NCBI GenBank assembly: GCA_036250195.1
Contig: JAVHZZ010000017.1
Span: 620,001-684,000, forward strand
From: Mixophyes australis
Lineage: Eukaryota > Chordata > Amphibia > Anura > Limnodynastidae
DNA: 64,000 nt
Direction: 5' to 3'
The notes under the pieces were generated by a model that had not been told where the DNA came from, made no database searches, and saw nothing but the letters and a program-made list of their open reading frames with translations. Positions 8,795 through 22,361 of this stretch are shown piece after piece. The translations under genes were made by a program, and so were the position numbers. Every line of letters begins with the position of its first letter. Within the stretch, counting starts at the first letter, position 1.

Positions 8795-9330
8795 CTCTAG
8801 GCACCCAACCACCATGGCATTACTAGTGTTCTGTATTTAATAAATAGTCCTGCTTACCCCAACCAGAACTAAAATTAAATTAATAGCATTCTCAGCATTA
8901 ACAGTTAAACAAACCCAACCCCCCCCCCACCCAACCAGTCCAAAACAATAAATTAGTACACATTTAATAATTAGGATATTTTACCCCAACCAGCCCAGCA
9001 TTAAATTAATATACTTAAATACTTAAATAAATACTTAAATTTAATAAATAAGCCTCCTACCCCCCAAACAGCCCCAACCTTAAATTAATAGCTCCCATGT
9101 TTAATAATTAGGCCTCCTCCCCCCTAAAAACCCCAACAGTATATTCTTAGTGTTTATGTTTAATAAACTTCCTTCCTCCCAACCTTCCCCAACATTAGAT
9201 TAATAACATTCCGATTTGATTTTTAAATCAATTTCACCCCCACCAGCCCAAAAATTAAATTAATAGCATTTCCATTTAATAAAAGGTCTATTTCACCCAA
9301 CCAGCCTCAATATCAAGTTCATAACGTAAT
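8795..9330. repeat. Degenerate AT-rich tandem repeat
   Basis: Units of roughly 60-70 bp carry variations of CCCAACCAGCCC followed by AAATTAAATTAATAGCAT and TTTAATAA. The order is tandem but copies are strongly diverged. No coding is seen. Confidence 0.6.
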
Positions 9331-10060
9331 ATTTTCCACCATATTTAATGGCAGATGTGCTGGAAACAACATACTCTGCATTGCTGGGGAATGGGGTATT
9401 TTCTGTGGTAAAGAGCTGGCTAAGTCCTGATGATCTAGCAGCTTCAACCTTTTCTTTTGGGCTGGAAAATGTTGTTGCAGCTCTTGTTGTCTAGTAGCTT
9501 GGGTCTTTTCCTCTAGACTGCCACTCCTGTAGCATGTAGTCTGACAGCTTGACTCTGGGTAATGGGGATGACAAAAACCTGTCAACATCCCATGACCAAG
9601 ATCGTTTCCCAGGAGCACATCTCACATTTATTTGCCAGCTCCCCAATCGAGACGTACCCTCACCGTGGGCACTTCGAGTCCATCTGGAACTGTGACTTTG
9701 GCAGTCTAGCCTGGCAATGCTGCAGCAGGTTCAGCAAGGATGGGGGGCTCACCACAGTGATTGAGGTCCCTGAGACTCTCAGGCCTTCTCCCTGCAATGG
9801 TCCAACTTGGGTGCTTCCACCTCTTTTTGGGTGTCTTTTTGGCCTCTTCACTGAGTCACTTTTCTCTGTGACATACGCCACTGGACTTTCTGGGGCAAGA
9901 ACAATCTTTTTAGGCCCACCTCCCTTAGTCGGGTATGCAAGTCAGCCTGTGGGACAGTCTGGCCTTAGGTGACCGGTTTTCCCACAGCCATAACACTTCC
10001 TATCCCGTCTAGTCTGATGACTTCCAGGAACAGGGTGGAATTGCAGCTAGCTACAAGCAC
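9330..10060 (-). pseudogene. LTR-retrotransposon Gag zinc knuckle and protease-region remnant
   Basis: On the minus strand 10015-9965 encodes CYGCGKTGHLRPDC, a CCHC zinc knuckle. Downstream, 9615-9580 encodes VLLGNDLGHGM, a motif found after the protease domain in vertebrate gypsy polyproteins with SCAN-like Gags. Stops and frameshifts separate the pieces. Together with the Gag segment at 11604-12160 it forms one minus-strand element split by unrelated sequence. Confidence 0.7.
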
Positions 10061-10069
10061 CTGGGTTAG

Positions 10070-11600
10070 TGGCTACTGTTAGGATCTGCCTCATGATGCT
10101 GCTTTAGCTCCTGCCTCTGGGACTATATTTATTATTATATTGACCCTGCAGTACCTGTGAACCACCAGAGGTGCTGTTATTCTGCCTTCTCTTCTCACTA
10201 TCAGGGACTACTAGCTGCACTATGTTAATCATTCGCACCTGATTGTCTCCTATATATGCCTGCCTCTCCCAGTTTCCTTTGCTGGTCATTAATGTTTCTG
10301 TGCCTGTAATGTTTATTTACCCTTGGACTAACTGCCTTGCTTTTTCTCTTTTCCTGTGGAAATCCTTGCTTAGCCAGTTTCTGCTTTTCTGTAAGCATTT
10401 AGCATTCATCTCTATCTTGTCACTTGGAGGTAAACCTGATATTTGCCTTATACCTGGAAGTCTGTTTATTCACTGATCTGGCCTGTGTTTAACTTGCATC
10501 ACATGGACTGTGTTTTCCACTACATTAAACAGTTTAATACTTTCAATATATTTCTGGCTCCGTGGCTTTAATTACAAGGACCTAGTTTGTGGAACAGGAT
10601 TGTGAAGATACCGGGTTTATCTGGCCCAGTGCTACCCAGTACCTTCTAGGATTCGTATGGTCACTCAGGCAAAATGCAGTTATAAAAATACAACAGTATA
10701 TTTATTGTCATACAAATCACACTACAATATTATGTACACACAGTAAATAAATGCCAGGCAGATTTACCACATCATCTGTCCCTTACCCCAATAACTTAAG
10801 GAGATATAGTCACCTGCTGTCCAGACTCATCACCCATGGATCCCTCTCAGCTGCATATATAGATTTGAGTTAGAAAACGACAATTCAAAACTCCATCTTG
10901 CACCTTCCTGAATGAAATCCAAGCATCACCCTTCCCCCTCTGGAGTTGTTCCTTATATCACAGGTCTAATTTCCACAGTCTTTCCCCTCCCTGGGCAAAC
11001 TCCTGGGTCTATTCTTCTTAACCATTGGCCAGTGCAGGACTAGGGGGTTTGGACAGGGCAGTAAAGATGAACTGTCCTTTCACAGAAGCCCCCTGCTGGG
11101 ATGCAGACAGAATGTCTGGACTAGTCCTAAGGAGAACAATTGATGCTTAATTGGCTTCCCCTACTTCCAAGGATAAGGTAGCAATGAGCTGTCCTTTCAG
11201 GGAACCTCCCCTGTTAGATGGCCTGTCTGGACTAGCCTTGTGAGAACAATGGACACTAATTAGTTTTCCTACTCAGGCACATGGCAGCCTGATCCCTACC
11301 CATAATCCCCCTGGCTTCACTTTAAAGACAATGAATAGCAGCCTTACTTCAAGTTATCAATATACAATAAACAATATACATATGTACACTGAACTACAAT
11401 GTCCCCTTAGCCACATGTTATTGGACAATGCAGTTATAGTCTGGTGAGCTGGGGAAACAAAAGAAGGCTATAAAAAGTATTTGCTATAATTCACATTATG
11501 TGAGAAATGAGACATGCTCACAGGGTTATCAAACTCATTTTGTCACAAGGATTGTAACTACTTGCTTGGCGGAGTGATCAACAGCAGAGGGATGTTCTTC
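10070..11600. other. Non-coding insertion, LTR-like in character
   Basis: This segment separates two pieces of one retrotransposon Gag. It contains polyadenylation-like motifs on both strands (ATTAAA near 10528, TTTATT near 10700) and TATA-like sequence, which suggests one or two LTR-type repeats. I could not find matching termini or a target duplication, so the class is left open. No coding was found. Confidence 0.35.
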
Positions 11601-11603
11601 AAT

Positions 11604-12160
11604 TCATAAAATTCTTTGGTGTTGGTTGCTAGACTGGCGCTTCTGCCAGGGTGGCCAAACCACTACATTTTGATTTGCCAACTGGGCCGCTACTTCAAAT
11701 ATTATTGTGTTGTGGTCCAGTACCAATTTTTTCACCCTCTGTGTGCACCGGCGAGACAACTGCTCCCTGCAAATTAAACCATTTAAATCCACCCAGGTCT
11801 TGACACCAGATCCATTCACACATCTCATCACGAACTGCCACAGCTGGTTAGCAAATTCCTCATGGTTGATGAGAAGGCTTCTGCCAGATCCTCACATTTC
11901 TGCCAGTAGGTTCCTGGGGTAATAATGTAGCACTTAAAGAGAACTTTCTTTACCACTTCAGAGTCTGCACAGTCATCTGGGGTCAATACACAATAGGCCT
12001 CTAATGCACGCCCTTGCATTGTAAGGACCAAATAATTGACCCACTCCTTTTTGGACAAAGCATGGAGTTTAGAAATCATTCCAAACACCTGCAAGTGTAA
12101 ATCACTGTCTCCAACACCGTCCTGAAATTCGGTAAAGTGACAGGACCCAAATCATGGTGC
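11604..12160 (-). pseudogene. Gypsy Gag remnant with SCAN-like region
   Basis: The minus strand encodes a helical Gag block (LALEAYCVL-type region: MQGRALEAYCVLTPDDCAD, followed by YWQKCEDLAEAF) and then a SCAN-like segment (WVDLNGLICREQLSRRC). This is the layout of Gags from Gmr1-like vertebrate gypsy elements, from which the SCAN domain of zinc-finger proteins is thought to derive. The frame is broken near 11828 by a stop between the two parts. The zinc-knuckle part of the same element lies at 9330-10060. Confidence 0.68.
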
Positions 12161-13205
12161 AGCAGATGATGACTTTTTACTGTACAATTTTTCTTGCTTT
12201 GTACAGGATTTCGAGATCTACCTTGGACATAACCATCTTTTGCATTCCCTTGTGTGGAAGGAGCTCTTCACTTGAGTAACTCGGCTCTCCAAAAAAAAAA
12301 AACCCTAGCATTATCAAATTGCTTGTCACCAGTTATAAACTGTGACTGGATGGGCTTACTCTGCTACCCAGTGTTTGGAGAGGGAGATCTTAAACAGTTT
12401 AGTTGGGTTTCCTTCTTACTGTCTGTATCTGGCTGTTACTGACCACTTCTACTGGTGTCACCTGTCAGCAGATATTCACCGACTGTGAATGCCAACTGCA
12501 CATGAGTTGTAGGAGAATAGTGTTGCCACCAGCTGTCCCCAGGCTCTTTGAGCTCCAGTATGGTGCTCTGCAGACTGGGACTCCTGGATTCATGTGTGAA
12601 TCTAGGAGGCGCCTCTGCAAGTCTCCTCCAGAAGCCACTGAACTACAGCTGCCAGCGGAGTTTACACACAGAGAGCTCCAGGCTCCTACTTTATCCAGGG
12701 GCTGCTCCTGCAGCCCCCACTGTACCATCAGGGATTGGAGACACCTCCGACACTCCAGTCATCCTGTACTTACAAATGGGAACCGGAGTGGAGGAATTAA
12801 AGCTCTGGCTGAGCTCCGATCCTCACTGGACCAGCAGTGGGGTGAGAAGCAATTTCTTTTGTTTTATACACATTTGAAATAACATTTTATAAACACACAT
12901 ATCACTTTATACATTTCTACTCCTGGGCTAACCCTTTTAGCACCAATATCTACATTTATATATTTATTAAAATACACTTTAAAATACATTGCACCTCCAG
13001 CACATAGCACTGGGGGGTTAACCCAATTGGCACCGCAGCATTGGAAGGGTTAATCTTTACACGGATGGGAAACCAGCCACAGGGTATGGTAAAGTCTACT
13101 AACTACATCTCATTAAGATCATAATTATGCAATCTCTCTGCCAGTGTGTTAAAATTTAATATAATCCTACTTTGTTGTACAGTGTCTGACAGTTCGCATT
13201 TTCCC
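12161..13205. other. No recognisable gene
   Basis: Open stretches on both strands at 12403-12882 are short and lack known motifs. Probably continues the retroelement upstream of the Gag remnant. An A11 run lies at 12291-12301. Confidence 0.4.
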
Positions 13206-13210
13206 AAGAG

Positions 13211-13256
<46 letters not shown>
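13211..13256. repeat. (TA)n microsatellite
   Basis: About 22 TA units without interruption. Confidence 0.95.
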
Positions 13257-13259
<3 letters not shown>

Positions 13260-14722
13260 TTCCATTTTCAAATATAATATATATTTTCTATACTTTCCGA
13301 TGCCTTGTGTTTTATATGATATTATACTTTCTTCACATTCCTTACATTGTACTACCACATAATTAATTATACTTTTATTAAAATAACCAATTGTTTAGTA
13401 ATTCCCATGTTGTTCATTATTCATTTTGTATCTCAGAGACAACAAAATTTAATCTGTAGGAATGAAACATGTTAAATGTTATCTAGATGTAAAATAAATT
13501 CCCTGATTAAGTAGATACAGTGTTTCTAGAGTCTTATTCTTTGTCTTAAACTGATTTGGATATTCCAGGCCTCATGTTCTCTCCAATCTATTAACTGCTA
13601 CAGCTGCTGTACACGTGTATGCTGGTGCCCTATCATGTATATATATTCTTTAAAAGTCCCTTTCTGTTGAATATTGTGATGCCAAGACAATACACTGTCA
13701 TGATAGTGATATGCTGCAGCAGAGGAGCACCTAAATCTGCATTACCACCTAATTGTTGCATGTTATCATGTTACTCACCTGCTCCTCCTCTCTCTGGAGC
13801 CCCGGGGCCTGCTCCATGCACAAGTGTTTCCCGTGGTTCATCTCACAGCTCTGACTAAATTGACATTTTGGCGCAGGGCCAAATTATGCGATCGACTCAC
13901 CCGGCCCCCTTTTGATCTCCCCGAGGTAGAAGTATGAGTAAGCAGGATGATCAATCAGGAGTTGCAGTCATGGAGATTGTGGCTTCTGATTGGACCTCCT
14001 GCTCACAAGCCACTGCCACAGCCATATGTACACGGAGGAGCCAGAAACGAAGGTGTCCCGGGAAAAGCGGCTGCATAGAGCAGACCCTGGAGCTGGAAAG
14101 GGGCAAATAAGTAACAAGTAACAATTATTTGATAATGCAACTTTAATCTCAATTATGTCAAGGCTTTTTAGGTGGTTTCACTATACCCAATGTATTGTTT
14201 TTAGTGACAAAGCCCTGTATAAAATAAAATCCTTTCAGAAGCATAATTAAAGGGGTTTCCAACCATCACATGTATTTAATGGCTTGTATAGGCTTTACTC
14301 CAAGTTTTAGTAAATACACAACTTTTACGTCCTGGTTTCCCTCTGTACGTTTAACCCGTGTGGTGATACCACGGGGCAGAGCTGTGTGTTTGTGTTGCTC
14401 TGCTCTGCTTTCTGTATAATTGTATCCAGTGAGCATTTTTATGTTGTATCCTGGGGCAAGAAAATAATCCACTCTCCCTGATGTTATAAATACATGGCTA
14501 AAATCACGGAAGGAGGCTACTAAGAAAATAAATGCTTGTAGTAACATTTTCAGGATGGTGTGTACAAGATAAAATAAAGGAATCTGAAGGTGGAACAAAC
14601 AAGCAAAACATTGCACAGCTGGTATTTCAGTACATAGACATCAAACTAGGTGGAGCTTGATCTGCTCTAGTGGGGAATGCAAAATATCTTTACCATCGTT
14701 GTATAAAGGAAATGTATATATT
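13257..14722. other. No recognisable gene
   Basis: AT-rich sequence with a moderately GC-rich block at 13770-14100. A 116-codon minus-strand frame at 14266-14616 has no family motif. Confidence 0.4.
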
Positions 14723-15274
14723 GGGGGTCATTTAGAGTTAGACGTACGTCATTGTTTTCATAAGATGTGTATTTTCATACTGCAATGATTCCAAAATCCA
14801 GAAAGTATATGTCCATATATAGAGTTATTTATATCGCTGACATCCGTCCGCCTTTGCCTGGAAAAGCAGAATAAGGATGTGCAGGGACTAGCATGCATGG
14901 GCTGAGCACAGTATGGGTGAGTTCATGTAATTGTAACATAACATCTGCAAATACCCCTTTTAGGGCTCGAACCTCATACAGGTATTAGATTTTTGGTGCA
15001 GGTATATGATGATGACTATCAGCCCTATTTAGCTGTTTCTAATTTGCTGATTGAGTATTGCGTAATTGACATTTCCATTTTTAATTACATTTTATATCTG
15101 CACCCCACTGTATCGGGGGGGGGGGGAGGGGCAGACCTACATTGGTCACAAAGAAACTGTTTTTGAGCTGCAGGCGTCTTGAGACTCAACATCAATGAGT
15201 AATTCCACTTTTTTGTGTACATTATTTCCAACGTACGTTTGGTGCGCAAATGCGTCCAACTCTGAATAAGCCCC
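14723..15274. mobile_element. MITE, 552 bp, 3-bp TSD ATT
   Basis: The ends are imperfect inverted repeats: GGGGGTCATTTAGAGTTAGACG at the left and the complement of GGGGCTTATTCAGAGTTGGACG at the right. ATT flanks both sides (14720-14722, 15275-15277). A 3-bp duplication fits PIF/Harbinger-type elements. An internal G run lies at 15115-15125. Confidence 0.7.
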
Positions 15275-15819
15275 ATTATGTCTTTATTGTACTAGTTATG
15301 ATTTTGTTGTATATGTTGTTATGTGTACACTGTGCATTTGGTTATTTTACCATTTCCATGCAATACATTTTCTAATGAAAGAATGGTGTCTGTGTTTTTC
15401 TTCTTACTGTAGCAATAACTAGATATTTATGTGGATAAGAAATTCCCTTGCTATGGGCATATTTCAAAAGAGCTTTATTCACTACACAGAGAGAGAGGGA
15501 TGCAACACTTTTTATTGTAGCTATTTGTTTGACTGTACAAGTCAGCTTCTCTTAGGCAAAATAGATGTACACTGGGACCAGTACCTGTGCAATACCTGTC
15601 ATTAATACCAATTGCAAAATCAGGACAATTTAATCCAATTGCCAATCCACTCAAACCATGCACAGTTTGCCAAGAGTTCCCCCCGATCAGCCCAAACACC
15701 TTTCTTAGTAGGTTCAGCCAATTTGACCAACACAAATTGTGACTGTTCAAGGAAAGGTAGGTGAGGTCTAAGGTTAAGGCAGCTCAGGGGTTATGGCTGC
15801 CCTCCCACCTCCTCCAGGT

Positions 15820-16160
15820 AAATCTTGGTCCTGCTCAGAATGTGGGAAATGTTTTCCTAAAATATTACTTCTTAAGTATCAGAGAAGTCATACCGTGAAG
15901 AAACCATATTACAGAATGTTGGAAATATTTAGCACATAATTCACTTCTTGTTGCGCACCATACAGGAGAAAGACCATGTCATACAGGAGAGATATTCTTG
16001 CTCTGAATGTGGTAAATGTTTTACACATATTCCAAATTGTTAAATATCAGAGAAATCACTTAGGGAACAGCCAAATTCATGTGCTGATGTGGGAAAGGGT
16101 TTCAAAGTAATTCAGAAAGGTATTGTATGTCAGAGAAGTAATGAAGGGGAGAAACGTTAT
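15820..16160 (+). pseudogene. C2H2 zinc-finger gene relic
   Basis: The first finger is readable as [20 protein letters not shown] followed by a T-x-K-K-P-Y linker. Two more finger copies can be recognised only across frameshifts (an S-E-C-G-K-C-F-like stretch again near 15995-16025). Linker and knuckle spacing match Kruppel-type fingers. No upstream exon was identified. It is a decayed member of the same family as the arrays at 21817 and 30325. Confidence 0.8.
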
Positions 16161-16439
16161 TTTATGCCCTGAATATGGGCATGTTTTACAAGTTCTTGCT
16201 GTCTGGATGTCCCATGTGGCTATAAATAAGGTTGGGATTTCCTGCAATGGGTTGGCAGTGGTCTTCTCCTGGGCCTGCTGTGGTGTTGGTAGGAGCAAGA
16301 AAGGGAACATGCTGGCAGTTTATTGATGGCCAATGTATGTGGCCCCATGCAGACTCAGACATGAATGTTCAGCTGTGGTGGAGGGCAGCCGCTTGCTAAG
16401 TGTTTTCAACATCGGAAGACAGTTCAGGCATGGGAAACC

Positions 16440-16945
16440 TGCTTGAAAAAGACATAAATTAAATATAGATACAAAGCATCCCTGACTAAGGAGACATCCA
16501 GACAGGGAGGCAGCATTATTATTGGAGAATGGGTTTAAGAATGTTTTTAGAGTTCCTTATAGGGAGTCCAAAGAGTTGAAACTGTACGGATATTTGATGT
16601 CAGCCATGCATTATGCACTGTAAATGGTCCCTAAAACAAAGCCCAGAATATTCAGCCTGATTCATCATTTGTCAATTCCAAAGAAAGATTCGGTGACTAA
16701 TGGGATCAGTAAGGAGACATGTTCTGCATCATACACCTCGCTTGATGCGGCCATTCTGTGAGAGGTATCTTACTGAAGCTTTCACCTCCTTAAAAGAGTA
16801 GGTGCTAAGGGGGGAAATGGGAATCAAGTCAGTTATCCACTATCTGGACATTTTTCTTTTCATGTGACGAGACCAGCGTCTTATGAAAACCTATAATGAA
16901 TGGGGATAGTATTGGGACAGTCATGCTCCTCAGATTTTGATGATC
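16440..16945 (+). pseudogene. Ngaro/DIRS reverse transcriptase fragment
   Basis: The plus strand encodes in one frame a LLENGFKNGFRVPYRG-like block and then KPRIFSLIHHLSIPKKDSV followed by TSLDAAI, which are RT fingers/palm-entry motifs of DIRS/Ngaro elements (the usual 'RLIHHLS' signature). Stops are present. The likely downstream partner is the recombinase fragment at 18740-18985. Confidence 0.75.
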
Positions 16946-18170
16946 AGTGTCAGGACACCAGGGCATTAGAGTCAAGGCCCACAGAGTAGCCCTGGTACCT
17001 TGGTGTTCTTTGGATCACGCAGACAAAGAGGAGTGGTAGCTATAATAGTACCTTTATTACAGAAGGTGCAAACACAACTGTAACACAATAACTATATTAA
17101 ATCGCCAACATCTAAAAACCTCCCCAACACATCCCCAGATAAAGATATGAGGAACCGTTACATATGTTTAAACAGTATTTCTTTGGCCGGGCTAAGTTGT
17201 AAAAAAGTCTCTGGTCCTGATGCTTTTGTCACAATAGCTCAGTACTCAGGTCTTCCAGATTCCTCCGATTTCTACACTTCTAGGCTTGCTGGTCCTGGCC
17301 TCCCGGCCTTATGTTCACTACCGAGATGTTAGCAGCCTGGACCCCTGTCACCCTACTCCTGTAGGCACACCAGGGGGTAAATGTATCAAGCTGAGAGTTT
17401 TCCGGCGGGTTTGAAAAACCAATCAGATTCTAGCTATCATTTATTTAGTGCATTCTACAAAATGAAAGCTAGAATCTGATTAGTTGCAATAGGCAACATC
17501 TCCACTTTTCAAACCCGCCGGAAAACTCTCAGCTTGATACATTTACCCCCAGATGTGCAGACTCACAAGCAGCTCCCATTGGGGCAGAGTTATACTGTTG
17601 CACGATGTTCAGCCAGAGATGTGCCTAGATGTAAAATTGTAATCAGGACACACGTTGGAGCTGGTAGGAGACAGATCTTCAATACCAAGCTCAGGATATC
17701 CAATAAACAACCCTTGGTCTCCTTGCAGGCTCTTTTTAAACAGTTCAGAATACCCACAGGTGAAATCCCGTCCTGTAAGGTTATCCCAAGTCCATACAGA
17801 ATGCCATTGGCTCCCAAATCAGGGGTTGGATATGGGAGTGGAGAGAAGTCATCCCCACATGGGTTTCCCCCCAGCTGGTCTAGTGCATAGTAGTCTGACA
17901 CAGTCCTAGAGAGAACAATAGAGTAGCAAACTGGTTACTGCAGGGCTTAATCCCAGATGATGAATAGCAACTTCCTGTTTCAATCCCTTCTATACATTTA
18001 TGTTGTGAAAGGGGCTCCAGCTTCTCCAGACTTCCTGTCCTCAATAAGGGAGGGGGTAACTGGCCAGGATATAGTCCAGCAGACAATTTGTAGTCCAAAA
18101 GAGGCACATGGAGCCCACCTGGATATATATTTATGAACCTGTAGTTTTAGTCCATTGACTCTTCATTCAG
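16946..18170. other. LTR-like insertion splitting a Ngaro relic
   Basis: It begins TGTCAGGACACC directly after the Ngaro RT fragment and carries a reverse polyadenylation-like TTTATT at 17051. No matching right terminus or target duplication was found. A MITE (17374-17549) lies inside it. No coding recognised. Confidence 0.35.
17374..17549. mobile_element. Hairpin MITE, 176 bp, TSD CAG
   Basis: Terminal inverted repeats of about 45 bp are essentially perfect, beginning GGGGTAAATGTATCAAGCTG at each end. CAG flanks both sides (17371-17373, 17550-17552). The intervening sequence holds a second imperfect dyad (TCAGATTCTAGCT / AGCTAGAATCTGA). Confidence 0.88.
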
Positions 18171-18214
18171 AACCATATTATGAAATCCATATACTTCAAC
18201 CAAATGAATCCACA

Positions 18215-18665
18215 GAGTCTTTATTATTATTATTATTATCATTTATTTGTAAGGCGCCACATGGTTTCCACAGCGCCGTACACAGTACAAACAGTAGACC
18301 ATACAGGGCAAAACAGTACAGAACATTAAACATAAAATACCAATACTTCGTAAACTCCGGGCAGGCAAATACAGTAGAGACGGAGTGGAAGAACAGGTAT
18401 GGAGACAGGAGGAAAGAGGGCCCTGCTCATACGAGCTTACATCCTAAGGGAGGGTGGACAGAATCAGGCACAGAAGGGAGCCAGTGAGGCAAAGGGGAGA
18501 ACCGAAGAGATGAGAGGTTAAGTGGATGGTTGGTAGGCCTTAAGAAACAGGTGAGTTTTAAGTGCCTGTTTGAAGGAGCACAGGTTGGGTGAGAGACGGA
18601 TGGAGCGAGGGAGGTCGTTCCAGTGAAGGGGGGCAGCGCAGGAGAAGTCTTGGATTCTAGAGTGG
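18215..18665 (-). mobile_element. L2/CR1-like LINE 3' end with (ATT)n tail
   Basis: On the minus strand 18660-18530 encodes WNDLPRSIRLSPNLCSF followed by a L-K-T-H-L-F motif, the usual C-terminal end of L2/Rex-type polyproteins. The element ends at a TTATTATTATT microsatellite (18220-18240), as these LINEs do. Confidence 0.75.
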
Positions 18666-18739
18666 GAATTATATGTGCCAAATGGGGATAACAATATATC
18701 CAAATACTAGTGACCAGATACATACCTTTGTATGGGGGG

Positions 18740-18985
18740 ATTGTAACTGTAATCCTATCTCGGCACAATCAGCTTTTCTGTATCACTTTCAGTTTATATC
18801 TATTGTCAGACAGTGCATGGGGAAGCTGGGGGGGTCAGTGGCAGAATATGGGTTACACTCCTTCCTGATTGGGACAGTAATGGAGGCTGTCAGCTGGGGC
18901 TGAAGTGACAAGATGATTATGTATATAGGGAAATGGGAATCAAGTGGTTTCAGATCTTATGTAAAGCTCCAGTTTCTACTATAAA
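18740..18985 (+). pseudogene. Ngaro tyrosine recombinase fragment
   Basis: The plus strand encodes FQFISIVRQCMGKLG, then YGLHSFLIGT (the H-x-x-R motif with Arg replaced by Leu), and after a stop IGKWESSGFRSYVK. This is the catalytic end of a Ngaro-type recombinase, inactivated. It probably belongs with the RT fragment at 16440. Confidence 0.78.
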
Positions 18986-18989
18986 GATT

Positions 18990-20160
18990 TAAGAAAAGGA
19001 GGTAGGAGATGTATTTCCAATTTGGAAAATCTCTCCACCTCTACCCCAGTCCCTCTCCCTTCTCCCCCTCATCATAAAAAATTAAAAAATAAAACAGCAG
19101 TTTTATTTCTATTTGTTATATATATCCAACCTTACATGGTCTATCTTTGGTACGGGAAAAGTCCTCACTTGTACACTCACCACGTAGGCCGTTAATTCCC
19201 AACTACCAATTGGAATGTGACATAGAATATAATCTATATTTCTATAGTCATTTGTATTTTTGCTTTGTTTTGTTTTATTTTATTTTTTGTTTCCTCTCCG
19301 ATTTTTAGATTGTGTAACCTTGGGTCTTATTTAATGTCAACAACATGTACGGTTGTGCTGTATATTGATATCTATCTGCTGTTACAAATAAAAAGTTAAA
19401 AGAAAAGGAGGTAGAAGGGGGATGAGATGTTGGGGTAGAAGGTGTGAGAGACAGAAAACACTAAGATAATGTGGTGAAGGTACGAGGACATGGTGGAGTA
19501 TACAGAGAGTACCCCAGGAAGAAGAGGAGAGTGGACAAGGGAATAGTCAAGGAAAATAAGATGGTAAAGTGGTGGATACCTAGTAGTATAGCTCGGAGTA
19601 TGGTAGGCTCAACTAAAGGAATGTGTAATTTAATCAATTAAGAAAGATCTAACTAAGTATTCATAATGCACAAGATGAAAGACAGAAAAAGAGTTAAAAA
19701 ATTATATGTATGTAAATTAAATGATCCTTTAATGAGAATTAATGACACAGTGCAGCAGGTGGGAAATAATATCACACAAAGAGCGTTATAGAGGCCGGAT
19801 ACCCTGTACCTGTTCTACTAACAACTACCACAACTACCACTGGTAGTTCTCCTGAACATGATCAATAAATAAATGATGATGATGATCCAGCTGGAAGCAG
19901 GAAGACACAGAAGAGGAATGAAAGGCCAGGTAATGCCTTAATTTATGGTGAGTCATAATTATAGGTTACACTGATAATATTTCTCTAAATGATTAATTAG
20001 AGAATCCAATACACAATACATAATGTGATAAAAAGTAGCACTTAACTTAATACATTAATAACAGCAACTCTGCAGACATGTTGCCCTGTTGGAATCGCTC
20101 ATACAGAGCAGACTGGCGCAATATTCACGCATGTGGGAATCAAGGAAGAAAAAATGACTG
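18990..20160. other. No gene; possible LINE 3' tail at 19000-19410
   Basis: T-rich sequence ending GTTACAAATAAAAAGTTAAAAG (19383-19404) resembles the 3' end of an L1/Tx1-type LINE. The rest is AT-rich without recognisable features. Confidence 0.3.
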
Positions 20161-20165
20161 GTTTT

Positions 20166-20214
20166 ATATATATATATATATACATAAATATACATAAATA
20201 TTTAGATAGATAAA

Positions 20215-20265
<51 letters not shown>
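20166..20265. repeat. Compound (TA)n / (TG)n microsatellite
   Basis: TA runs at 20166-20182 and 20227-20265, with a (TG)5 between. Confidence 0.95.
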
Positions 20266-20266
<1 letters not shown>

Positions 20267-20589
20267 AGTTAACCCGTTCATGATACTCATGCATTCTAGT
20301 CAAATCAAGCTACTTAAGGTCTTAAAAAGGTTCTTGTCATGCATTTGGACCTAGCCCAGGCCTCCTCAGGGGAAGAGCGTTAGTTCCCGACGCAAGCGGC
20401 CTTTTTAATGTGTGTTCATGAGGTAAAATTACCTCACGAAAATAAGTTTGAGCCCTACCAAATTTCAGCCCTTTTTGAATTTTTTTTCCCACACACACTA
20501 AGAATTTAGTAGGTCAGTGTATAACTCTGCCCAGAAGGTGGCGCTGCAACTTGTTGTTTTTTTTCCACACACAGACGCCACTAAGCATT

Positions 20590-20625
<36 letters not shown>
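20266..20625. repeat. Unclassified interspersed repeat
   Basis: The segment from GTTAACCCGTTCATG to GGTGGCGCTGCAACTTG and a terminal (TA)n (20590-20624) has the look of a moderately conserved transposon, but I cannot name the family. No coding. Confidence 0.3.
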
Positions 20626-22255
<1,630 letters not shown>

Positions 22256-22361
22256 GGAAATGAAACAAGTTTTCCGCAATTCTCCAAATATTGTGAAATC
22301 AGTTAACTGTTAATGTAAATTAAACAATTGATCCATGTGTGTGTGTATATATAATACATAT

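Noticed and set aside
9562..9972. 136-codon plus-strand frame
   Set aside because: Antisense to a Gag zinc-knuckle segment that is better supported on the minus strand.
12403..12882. 159-codon plus-strand frame and its opposite-strand partner
   Set aside because: Composition is Cys/Ser-rich without domain motifs, and both strands are open equally; no reason to prefer a gene.
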